Origin: Rhododendron vialii
Taxonomy: Eukaryota; Streptophyta; Magnoliopsida; Ericales; Ericaceae
DNA length: 64,000 bases
NCBI RefSeq assembly: GCF_030253575.1
Contig: NC_080560.1
Coordinates: forward strand, 42,857,001 to 42,921,000
Direction of reading: 5' to 3'
In this document: positions 33,706 to 44,100 of the stretch, one piece after another
How the letters are laid out: each line of letters begins with the position of its first letter
Position numbering within the stretch: the stretch's first letter is position 1
Notes under the pieces: model-generated
Seen by the model: the letters and a program-made list of their open reading frames with translations, nothing else
What the model was told of the DNA's origin: nothing
Databases searched by the model: none
Translations under genes and position numbers: made by a program

Positions 33706-34533
33706 AAAAATATCGAATCTTTATGTAAATCATTCCGTCAATAGCTTGCTTCTTTTATCTGCCAAATTCGCTCATGATCAAGTTACAACCTAAGATCTCT
33801 TCCCCTCGAAAGCTAGCTTCTTTTATCTGCCAAATTCTTCATTCCGTCAATAGCCATTTGACCGGATCTTTATGTAAATCATTCCACTATGCATGGTCGT
33901 CATGTTTGTTGACCACAATTATGTGGAAATCATATATAATTTTATTTCGAAAGTAAACCTAAAAGAATTTAATTATTGGTAATGATATAACAACTTTGTG
34001 AAAATCATGTGTAGTGACTTGAACAATTTATGGGATAAAATGTTCCGGTAAACTAATTGATTTTTTCATGAAATAGTTGCCCAAGTGTCTAGCAAGCCAA
34101 TTGAATTTTTATGATGCAATGTCTTTAAAACCAGACGAGCCATTTGCTTTTTCTAGTTCAGGTTTTGCTATTTTTTCCTTTCACCGTAAATTAGAACCTC
34201 TCCCGAAATTGAAAATGGAAATGATAACTTTTTGTATCTGACTTTTTAAAGGGAAAATGCTAAAATTAACTTAACTAATAAAATTTAAATAGATGGTAGT
34301 TGGTAGATGTACAGTTAAATACATATACATCACTACGTGGAATATACCTAAAAAATTTGATTTTCATACCTTTTTTTTTTTTTTGCAATTTATAGTTGGC
34401 AATACAAGTGAATAGTTTATGATGAGCTCCCAGCAACTACCAAAGTTCATTTATTGTGTCTTTTTTTTTTTTTATCTTTGTTTCTCTATTATTCTTTTTT
34501 TTTTTTTTTTCAAACGGAATAGTATTTCTCTCT
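33706..34533. other. Intergenic with a local duplication
   Basis: 'gcttcttttatctgccaaat' occurs at 33748 and 33813, and 'tctttatgtaaatcattcc' at 33719 and 33869, interleaved. No gene. Confidence 0.5.
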
Positions 34534-34753
34534 CCCCGTTCCACATTTTCCAAAAATTATTTAAAAAATAAGGACTTATTTTCAAGCTTAAAAATAACGA
34601 GGTTACGAAAATAATTTTACAATTTTTTGTGGGATGCGATCTCTCAAACAAGATCCATAGTGCATATTTTTTTGATTTTAGTAAGCCTATTATTTTTAAA
34701 CTTGAAAATTGTAAATAAGTATTTATTTTTTAAAGACCTAATCCGGAATGGGG
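34534..34753. mobile_element. Tourist-like MITE, copy C (degenerate)
   Basis: CCCCGTTCC...GGAATGGGG ends with the same interior as copies A and B, including 'gatctctcaaacaagatcca' and 'aagtatttattttttaaa'. Confidence 0.65.
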
Positions 34754-35159
34754 TTATTTTCAAAAAAAAAAGAGAAAAAAAACACTCTCAAACACCATTA
34801 AAGAAAAATTATAATGAGGCTCATTTTTCATTGTTCAATAGCTATTACTGCACACACATACCAATAAATTAAAATGATTGTATTTGATTAAATACAATAG
34901 GAAGCAATTGACTTTTACACTTCCCCAAAAATCTAACTACTAGCCATCTGTCCATCTTCTTTTTTCAAACGGAAATAGAAGCCATCAATGGCTCTGCCAT
35001 CTACATAATACATACATATGATGCAACAGAGAAACAGAGAGAGAGAGAAACGGAAATAGAGAGAGGAGGAACACCGCGGCACGGCACACCGCCCAGCTCT
35101 CCCCCTTCCCAAATCGATCTCTTCTATTTCCCTCCAATTCCTCCACCATCCCTATATAG

Positions 35160-35640
35160 TGAAGATAGAGAGAGATGATAAATTGACGCCGCCAGAGATA
35201 GCCATCGCCGGAGAACAACCTGTATGTATTCCATTCGCCATTTCGCCCTTTGTTTATGTGAATTGCTCCGATCGCTCCGGTTTTGCTTCGAATTTGAGTG
35301 TAAGTCCCCATCTAGGTCAGGAACGTGTTCCCGTCATGATTGGAACGCATTTCCAGGCGTTTCCGAGGACGGAACCGAGGTTCTCGGCAAGAAACGTTGC
35401 CTGATGAGGCATTTCCTGCAACTAAGAATTTAGCTAGTCATCAATTTCACATGTTGTCGGAACCCTAATTTTTTGTGGTTTCAACAAGTTCAAGGGAAAT
35501 CAATCTCAGCTGATAGATGCAGAGAGGTATAGAGAGAGAGACCTTGGTAGTGGGTATGGCGTCGGTGGTCCCGAAGGGGTGCGCCAAGGGGAGGCGCTTA
35601 CACCACTGCCTTCACCACTCCTATGACCTGAGAGATAGTG
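35160..35640 (+). other. 5'-UTR-like GC-richer sequence, no clear gene
   Basis: 'cctatatagtgaagatagag' at 35150 could be a TATA region, and the following ~250 bp have gene-like composition. No frame can be tied to a family. Confidence 0.25.
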
Positions 35641-36380
35641 AGGGGGAGAGGGGCGACCAATCTAGCCACCATCCCTACCACCTCTGCCTTCACCACTCCG
35701 GCGATTACTCATGGGCCTCTGGTGACCACCACCACCACACTGATACCGACAACGAGCTCGAACTTCTACCAAGGTCTCTCTCTCATTCTCTCTTTCTCGC
35801 ACAATTTTTGTATGACCCCTAATCTCTGTTTCAATTCGTACCCTTAATTGAAAAACTATGGTTCCAACTTCTGAAACCCTAATTTGAAACCCCCTAATCG
35901 AATCACAAACTCTATGTTTTCGTCAAAAAAAAGTACTTCAATTTTTTGCACAAAGTTATAAAAAAAAAAAAAAGGTTTCCCCCAGAGTGTTCTGCTTTAA
36001 TTTCTCCCAAGGATTTCAGTTTTTTTCTGTTGTCTTGATCGCTGTTTCTGCTGCCTTTTGTAGCAGCTGTGGATGGCTCAGGTTTGATGAGTAATAAGTC
36101 AAAAAGCTGGGCCAAATTATTGGTTTGTTTTGTGCCGAAAGCTTTATAAATCATCCAGAAAATAAGAACAACTCTTCTTGATACGTGTAGGAACCGATGT
36201 ATCTAAGAGAGAGAGAGAGAGACCTTGGTTGAAGTTTGTCGATCTGGTTCGTCCTCTTCTCTCTACGTGGTTTCGAATCTCGTCGGTGTGGTGGTGGTGG
36301 TCGCCGGAGGTGGGGAGGCAGTGGTTGTGGTCGGCGGTGGTGGGTGTTGGTCGAAGCAGTGTGTTCATAAACAAAGGTTT
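35640..36380. repeat. Inverted pair of 5'-exon-like segments
   Basis: The plus strand at 35688-35795 and the minus strand at 36380-36200 share 'gaccaccaccaccacac', then 'gac(aa/ga)', then 'acttc(t/a)accaaggtctctctct'. Each copy ends at a potential splice donor followed by a CT run. The arms are separated by about 400 bp. Confidence 0.55.
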
Positions 36381-36535
36381 TGATTACAAAATCATCGTAC
36401 TGTGGTTGCTTTCACTTCATAAATACTGTTTCTACCTATCTTTTTGCTAATTATGGATAGAAAAGAAAAAAGGAAAAAATCCTAGGACTAGTCATGGCGG
36501 CGTCTCCGAGATGGTCTTTGAGATGAAGATGGGGA

Positions 36536-37688
36536 TTACCTACTAGTTCCCATGTCCTCCCCACTAGGAACATGTACCTGTTCAGCCTCAAGCTGCAAGA
36601 AAAAGATACAAGCACTTAGATTCCAGAAGGGATACAAGCCGCAGAAAAAATGCATGGGAAAGCCAAATCTCAAGAATTCGGTTACGTTGCCTCCGAACCA
36701 AAGCCTCCGCACTCTGAAAAGCATGCGGTCATTCTTGCACTATGTTAGCAGGTATGTGGGATAATCTACATTGCAAGCATTTGAACATAGGATAGAATGA
36801 TGGAGCAGTGGAAACCGAAAAATACCTGCAGAGCTCCGGCCGGTAACATGTAGAGCTGGGTTGAACAAGGAGTAAGCACCAAGCGCTCCTCCTTTACATC
36901 AGCATAGTGGAAGGAGACGAAGGAGAGAGCCTGTGGCCAAACGGGGGTAGCAGAAGGCACAGCTGGCGGAGCCAAGAAGAGGCGACAATACTCCATGTAG
37001 TCTCCTGCCTAAAGGAGTAAGCTAGCCCAATCTCTAATCCGAGCATTCTTCAAGTCTTCCTTGGACAATAAAGAAGTGGATCTCATCGATGTCGGAAGAA
37101 GAGGAGGAATGAACTGAAGAGCTTCGGCACATGGACTCCACTGACTCGCCACCCTATCACCTAAGTACCAAGCTCGGCAAAAGGGGCCCTCAAGCAAGCT
37201 ACGAGTACGGTCTAGAACTTTGGAACGCACAAGAGGGGCATCCTCTGGTACGTCACTCCAAGGGTTGAACCGCACCTGCAAACAGGGTTAAATCAGTCAC
37301 AACACAAGAATATGAAAGTCCAAAGATAAAGAATACAGGCAAGTACCTGATCAACTGTCAGTTGATCCAAAACCCGTTGCCACTTAGGAAGGCTCAAAAC
37401 AGGTTATTGTGTCTTTCGTTGGCCCACCAACCATCACTCATAGCGGGGGACACAGCTCGCATCCTCATGCTTGGTGCTAGTAGGAAATTGAAGGAGGCAC
37501 CTTGCCCAAGAACCACTCCAAAGCTCCCTCCCGTTGCCAAAGCTGAGGGCCAATCGGACAGGAGCTCCACGTACTCGTAAGCCAGTGAGCAAAGAGAAAT
37601 CGACTGGTGTGATCGTCATCTCACCGGCAGAGGGAAAGTGGAATGTGTTGGTTGTGTCCCACCATCTCTCCACCAATGAGGTCATCAA
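36536..37688 (-). pseudogene. Plant mobile domain (PMD/MAIN-like) gene, broken
   Basis: The 37688-37434 segment reads LVERWWDTTNTFHFPSAGEM and TITPVDFSLLTGLRVRGAPV, a hallmark of the plant mobile domain found in MAIN-like proteins and in transposon-derived genes. Segments 37281-37009 (FNPWSDVPEDAPLVRSKVLD, GPFCRAWYLGDRVASQW) and 36996-36766 (EYCRLFLAPPAVP...LYMLPAGALQ) probably continue it. 36600-36536 (LQLEAEQVHVPSGEDMG) may be a terminal exon. Stops lie between the pieces and just before the first one (D-stop-SLMTSLVE). The N-terminus is cut off at the repeat beginning at 37702. Confidence 0.65.
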
Positions 37689-37701
37689 AGACTAATCAAT
37701 G

Positions 37702-37962
37702 AATACCCAAGTCCGGCTTCCTCATCCCATGAAATTGGATTGATAGAAGAAATTGGTAATGAGAAGGAATTGATAATGAGAAGAGGTTGTGATGTGACGA
37801 TGAATACCAAGTCCAAGGGGTATTGCTAATACCCAAGTTCGACTTCCTTATCCCATGAAATTCACAATTCGGAGCCATTTGTGTTGCCAAACAAGGAATT
37901 AATAGTCCGAAGGGACTATTAGTCCAGTACCATGGCTGAATCAAGTTATCAAACGGGGCCTA
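37702..37962. repeat. Small repeat/MITE-like insertion truncating the PMD gene
   Basis: 'aatacccaagtccggcttcc' and 'tcatcccatgaaattg' occur at 37702 and, slightly diverged, at 37831. The right edge 'caagttatcaaacggggcct' resembles the terminal sequence of common plant MITEs. Confidence 0.5.
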
Positions 37963-38007
37963 AATACTTCCACGAAAGAGACCACAGAAGCAAAAGGGTA
38001 TTTGACA

Positions 38008-38042
38008 CCCCCCCCCCCCCCCCCCCCCCCCTCTCTCTCTCT
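38008..38042. repeat. Poly-C followed by (CT)n
   Basis: About 24 consecutive C residues then CT repeats. A second C-rich run lies near 39217-39241. Such runs are easily mis-sequenced. Confidence 0.9.
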
Positions 38043-38194
38043 GATTGGTTTGTTTCAGTGTTAAGGAATTGAAATTGAATTTGATGACGATATCCTATCA
38101 TCTTCGCACTATATATAATTTCACCGTTTGATTTTTCTTTGTACTTTGCTTGAATTCGATTCTAAACAGAGCTTAAAAATTTGTAAGAAAACGA

Positions 38195-41100
38195 ATGGGA
38201 ATTCCTTCGACTATGAGGGACGCGTGGGTGAACCGAAGGAATTCGCTGTTGATTGCCTCACCTCTTGAGGATCAGAAGATTTTGAGATCACGCCAATGCA
38301 CCCAAGGTTTGTTTCTCTCTTGCTTTTATCCTGTGTGCTTGATAGGAATCTCGAGGCTACGGAGCAAGTTGGCATACATTAGTTTTCCTGTATTTTGTTG
38401 TCTTTGCTGAATTTGTGTCAAAATTTTGTTAAATTTTCTAGACTAGTCATTCTGTATCTGCTCGACTAGAGAAATCTAGAAGATTAAGGCTTTGTTTGGA
38501 ACCTATGGAAAAGAAAAGAAAGGAAAAGAAAATAAAATGGGAGGAAAATGAGAGGAAAAAAGGAAGGAAAATGTACTATTCATAAAACTGAAAATTGTTA
38601 TTTTCTTCCCTCTTTCTCTTCCAACCAAACAATAGAAGGGAAATTTTTTTAGTTTTCCTTTCCTTTCCTTAAGTTCCAAACTGAGCCTAAAATTTATGAC
38701 CAACAATGAGAAAAAGTTCACTAAACACGAAAAAAGTACCAAACATTTGCCTTTTAAGTGTCCTCGTATTTGAACTTTTTTCTAGGGAAATGATAATGTC
38801 AAAAATGTTTTTGTTTGTGCCAAAACTCTAGTGCATAAAAGTCTTATACATTGCACATGGTACAAAATCTTATTTTTTTTATTTTTCCGATTTCTCTTAT
38901 CAAATTATTACTCTCAAAATTTGACGAAAAACTAAACACAATATCAATTAAAGTGAATAATGTAAATAATCCAGAACGCATTTAGAAAAAAATTTAATAC
39001 CAAATGCCTTTACGGATTGGGCTTGTGCTGAATGAGCTAGGCCTATGAAGAGTTGACCAAGAGGCTTTAGCCTATGACACTGTAGGCAAAATCGATGGGC
39101 TAGGCCAGATGGGATTAGCTTCGACCCTGCAAGACATGGTCTTATTCATTCATGGACATCCCTCCTCCACTTATTAAACTTGAACTTTCCATACCTTATT
39201 CCCCATACCTTATCCCCCCCCCTTTCCCCCCCCCCCCCCCCGGTGTGGGTACTTCATATTAGTTCTTTTGCAATTTAGAAAGTATAGTAAAAACAAATAA
39301 AAAAGTATGAGATGAAAATGGAAGGAAAACAATAGTTATCAACATTAACAATTAAGTATCTAGTGCATAAAAAAAGTTAACAAGGGTACCGGCCATACCC
39401 ATGGAAGTATTCATCCCATACCCATGGCGTGAGCTAGGATTTTACCCTTGCTGTGGCGAAATGTATAATAAAAAAAATGAAAGATGCATTCCAATATGAA
39501 TAGTTATCGACTCTAGGAAAAATTAAAATAACATAACGAAAAACTGTTTTATATATATATATATATGTATGTATATATTTCATATAGTGCATATACCATC
39601 TATTGCTCAAGACAAACTCAACAAGGGATTCCAAACATTCAACAATTTCTCTAACGTCAATTGAATATTGAAAAATTGAAGAAGACTAACCTTTTCCCAA
39701 CGGATTTGAGAAATCCACACAAAACGCCAAATGATAAATATTTTTTAATTTTTCGGAAGTCTCGATGTGAGCGGTGAGTGATCCCTCAATACCAGTCTAT
39801 CACACGATGACACGACCATTACTGCCTGCATTGGAGTCGTGCACAGTGCACACCTTTAGGTTAAGTTGTTTTAGGTTTTGTTTTTTTTCCTTTTTTGTCT
39901 TATCTTGTAGAGTATTCTTTGCAAAAAAGCAAAGTGTGGAGGCTTTTTTTCCCTTAATTAGACCTCATCTTTTATATTATTTCACTTTAGCCCATTGAAT
40001 TTAGTTTTGGAATACTTTTTTGGGTCTCCTTTCTTGGATTTTTTTAGAAGATTAAGGACTAGTATATAGCAAAAATTAATGAAAAAAATCTAACGGTGGC
40101 GGGTCTATATAATACCAAAACATATCTGATAGGGATTTGACGTACTGGGTACATATCCTTGCTGACCAGAACCATACCAGTACACACAGTTCTCTTGCAC
40201 TAATAGTCTTGTAGTATCCGTGCTTCATAGCTTGGTGCTCAAGTACAATCTCTCCATAAAAGATATGCCATAAACCCTAGAAAGCTACTCTATTACAGAG
40301 CGGTATACCGAAAAAAAGAAAGAAGCCCTTTATCAGATTTGAACCGATGACTTGAAAGCCTATTTCTTAGGGCGTTTAAAAAGCATGACTCTTTTTTTTT
40401 TTTGAATTCAAGAAAAAAGTGACTTAAGGAATCTCAAAAATAGCTTGCGAAAGCAACTTTCATATACTTGCGCAATTAGTAGGACACGGAGGAACAACCT
40501 ATTTGACTTTTTTCTTCCGTCGTTGACCCATGATCAATGGCAGTATCATGCTCTTGCCTTTAGGCCCGCCCACTACCAACCTCTTAATGTCTGGATATCT
40601 GGGGTTGCCACCTAGATCTCCGAGTCTAGTGTACTTTCTACCATCTTGAGTAAGGCCTGACTTTGGCATTGGAGTGCCTCCAGCTGGAGTACAGATGGTC
40701 GACGCTAACGGTTTGCTTATTTGCAATTCTTCTCCTGGGAAGGGAGAAGACAGAATCAGGCTTTATCCCTTGGATGGTACGTTCAGGCGAACAAGAGAAG
40801 AAGTGAACGCAGATTTTTCAACCCCACACCTATGAATATAAATGTAGCTTTCATCACAGAACCAAACCGTTCATCAGCGCAAGCATAAGCCAAATTTCCA
40901 TCAAATTCTTGATGGTCGTAAATTTTGAAAGGTTTAAGAATGAGTGGAAGTTGTCTTTCCTAAAAAAATGGTTAAAGGGGATGCTTTTAAGTTTTAACCA
41001 TATCATATCATGCTTCTAAACCAATTGTAACTGATAACTCCAATCTTTTGGATACTGGGTTGGTATATTCGCTCAGTGTCCGTTGTTTACCTTGTGTTTT

Positions 41101-44100
41101 CAATTTGGATTATTGCAATTATTTCTGAAGCATCATTTCTTGAAGATCATGGTTTGTGATTGGATGGTGTTTCTGTAATTCGCAGAGGGAGTTCGTGCAG
41201 GAGTAAAGGCAGCTTCCATTGCATGCGTTGCTACTGCTGTGCCTACTGTATGTGACCCTTATTAATCATATCTTGTTTCATTTTCAAAGGTCACTGCAGG
41301 TCTTTGGTGTTTAGAAATATAGCTGCTCCATACCAAGATTGCTCTGCAATAAACCCATGAAGGGTGGGTGCACTGGGTTAGAGAGAACAGGTGGGATAGT
41401 TGTTAAGAGCGAGAGAGGCGCAATGACCTGTTGGGGCCCAGGCGAGAGGCGCAAGGCAAGGCACACGCCTTTTTGAAGCTTGGCACACCTAGGCGAAAAA
41501 ATTAGGACAAAATTGCATATACCAATACTACATAGCCTAATACACATAAAAAAACATAAGAAGTGTATTGCTTCTGAAAACATTAAAAAAAGCTTTTCCG
41601 TTTAGATATGCAGTATAATTATATGTACACAGTACACACAAACAGACACACATATAGTTCTGAAAACATTTCAGAAAAAAAAAATTCGTTTTCATATACA
41701 ATATAATATATGTCGACTATATACATGAAGAGAGAAGATCAACGGATGATCGAGAGAGAAGAGTTGAGAGGAGAGAGAAGATTGACCGATGGCCGAGATG
41801 ATACCTGTGCTATTTTCGTGTCTAGTGATTGAGAGAGGAGAGATGTATGATCGACTAAAGTCAAGGATGAAGGAGTGAGAGTTATTCGGATAACCTAGTT
41901 TTCATCCTATGGCTGTGATCAAAATTGAAAGAGGCGCACCTTTTCTCGCCTAGGCGTCAGTCAAGGTGCTAACCCTGCGCCTTGAAGTGCTTCGTGCCTA
42001 TGGTGATACTAATGTAGGGTTATTGGAGAGGAACTGGCGGTGCAGAGGAGCCATCTCCAATCTTTACTCTACTTTTGATCAGATTTGAGCAAACATTTTG
42101 GCTAAAAGCTTGATGTGATATTGTGTCATCCAATGCCCAAAGCATGTTTCATGAAATCATGTAAGAAGTTCCAACCTTATCCTGAAACATTTTAAACCTT
42201 ATTTCCTTTGGATCCTTCTATTTCTTTTTGAGGCCTCCATCTCCTCAAAGAACACTGCAAAGCCAACGTGTGTATTTCCGTTAAACCAATCTGCAAGTCA
42301 ACCCAAATATAACATCCTAATCAACTCAACAGAAAAATCTACCATCCTTCAGAGTTCCTTCATAAAGGGTCATCCGTGGTGGTTAAAGGAGTTACCGTGT
42401 TTGTGGTTGAAGGAGTTGGGCTTAAAGATGATTCCAGAACAACTTAGGTTTTCAATTTCTGCAAACTTCATAGAAAGAGTTGAGTGTGGCGGGATATAAT
42501 GAAAACTTTGCCTCTCCCTTGATGAAGGTAGGGTGTACGGAGATGGCCTAAGATGTTTCTTTCACCTCATGTCAATTGGAGTTATCTTGAATGATACACC
42601 TAGGTGGGGGTTTCGATTAGTGTTGGCTTGTGTGCTGTCAATAAAAGTCATGTATTTTCTCATCCTCTTGTTTATCAGAAATGATATGAGTACAGCAAAA
42701 CTGGTACAAACAGCTTGCACAGATCCGTTTTGGACCCGTTTCGGGTTCCGCAAAGATGATCGGAGCTCCTCATTTTGTTCAAAATTTAATTTTTAGGGTC
42801 CCTGTAAAAAATTATCTCAATCCGATTTCTGAAGCAAAGTTGGGTGATTCGTAAACACCCTTACCGATATCAGATTGAGATGATTTTTTACAGGGACCCT
42901 AAAAATTAAATTTTGAACAACATGAAGGGCTCCGATCATCTTTGTAGGACCCCGAAACAGGTCCAAAACGGATCTGTGCAAGCTGTTTGTACCAGTTTTG
43001 CTGTACCTCTAGCACGGCTCCTTGTTTATTGGTCCACAAAACTGGTTTAACATGTGTCTATGTTGCCCATGACTTTGGATTCCTAATTTTGTCTACCTAC
43101 ACAAGTGTGGACCCCTGGCTATTTGACTTGCGAGATATTGGATATGTGCTGTTTGGATAAATCAATCTTCATAAGATTGTCATTGCATGTATGTGGCAAT
43201 TAGGAGCTCCTACAAAAGCTTAGACCCCTGCCTTGTAGAGTTGTGCAGTATTGTATGCTTGATGTTGGATAATTCAAAATAACCATAGTCTTTGAATTTG
43301 ATGCTTTATGCATCACGGTGGGGTAATCTTAAATTCTCGGTGTGAGTGGAAAGGTGCCCGAAACTGATTGCTAGAGCCTTATGGAATGTATTTTTTTTGG
43401 CTGCTTTGGGCTTATTTACTTTCTACTAGTTGGCACATGTAGTGTCAACAGATTATATCTGCTCTAATGTCCTTTGTCTGACTTAAACATGGGCAGTTGG
43501 TTGCCGTACGTGTACTTCCTTGGGCGAAGGCAAACCTCAATTATACTGCTCAAGCACTCATCATATCTGCTGGTATGATCAGTACCTTTCTTGATTTTGT
43601 TTGAACACTGTCTTTATACTGTTGAATATAATTTTTTTTATTGTCTTTCATGTCATGTGATTGAGAGTGTTGAAGTTGTTTCTTCATTTGTAGAGTTTAT
43701 CAGTGACATGGTTTTATTAAAAGACAGGTGATTTGATCTTGTTTGGTATTTTAGGGTTTAGATTCCCGATCTTGTTTAACGAGAGAGAGAGAGAGAATGA
43801 GAGCTGGTTTTTATTCTTCCAAGTGAAGTTATTTTCTGTATGTCTAAAAACATACCAAGAGATAAGTTTATCTCTAGAGCCTTACATTGAGCCTTTGTTT
43901 TTTCTAGCTTCCATTTCTTTCCCTTTGCCTTAGGGGCAGTGCCAGAAGTTGGACTTGGTAGGCCAAATTAGGAAGTAGAAGTTTTGTATGCGCTTATATA
44001 AAAAATTAACTTTGATTCTTTTGGTTTTTATGGAATGTTTGTAACAAATTGGAGAAGTAGCTCTCGAGAGATTGTTGATACCTAAGGCCACATAACTTGT

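Noticed and set aside
35517-35847. Two His/Thr-rich frames
   Set aside because: They read simple 'caccaccac' repeats of a leader-like segment; no domain is present.
40300-40380. Possible plastid-derived tRNA fragment ('gatttgaaccgatgactt')
   Set aside because: Too short and without flanking plastid sequence to support a plastid insertion.
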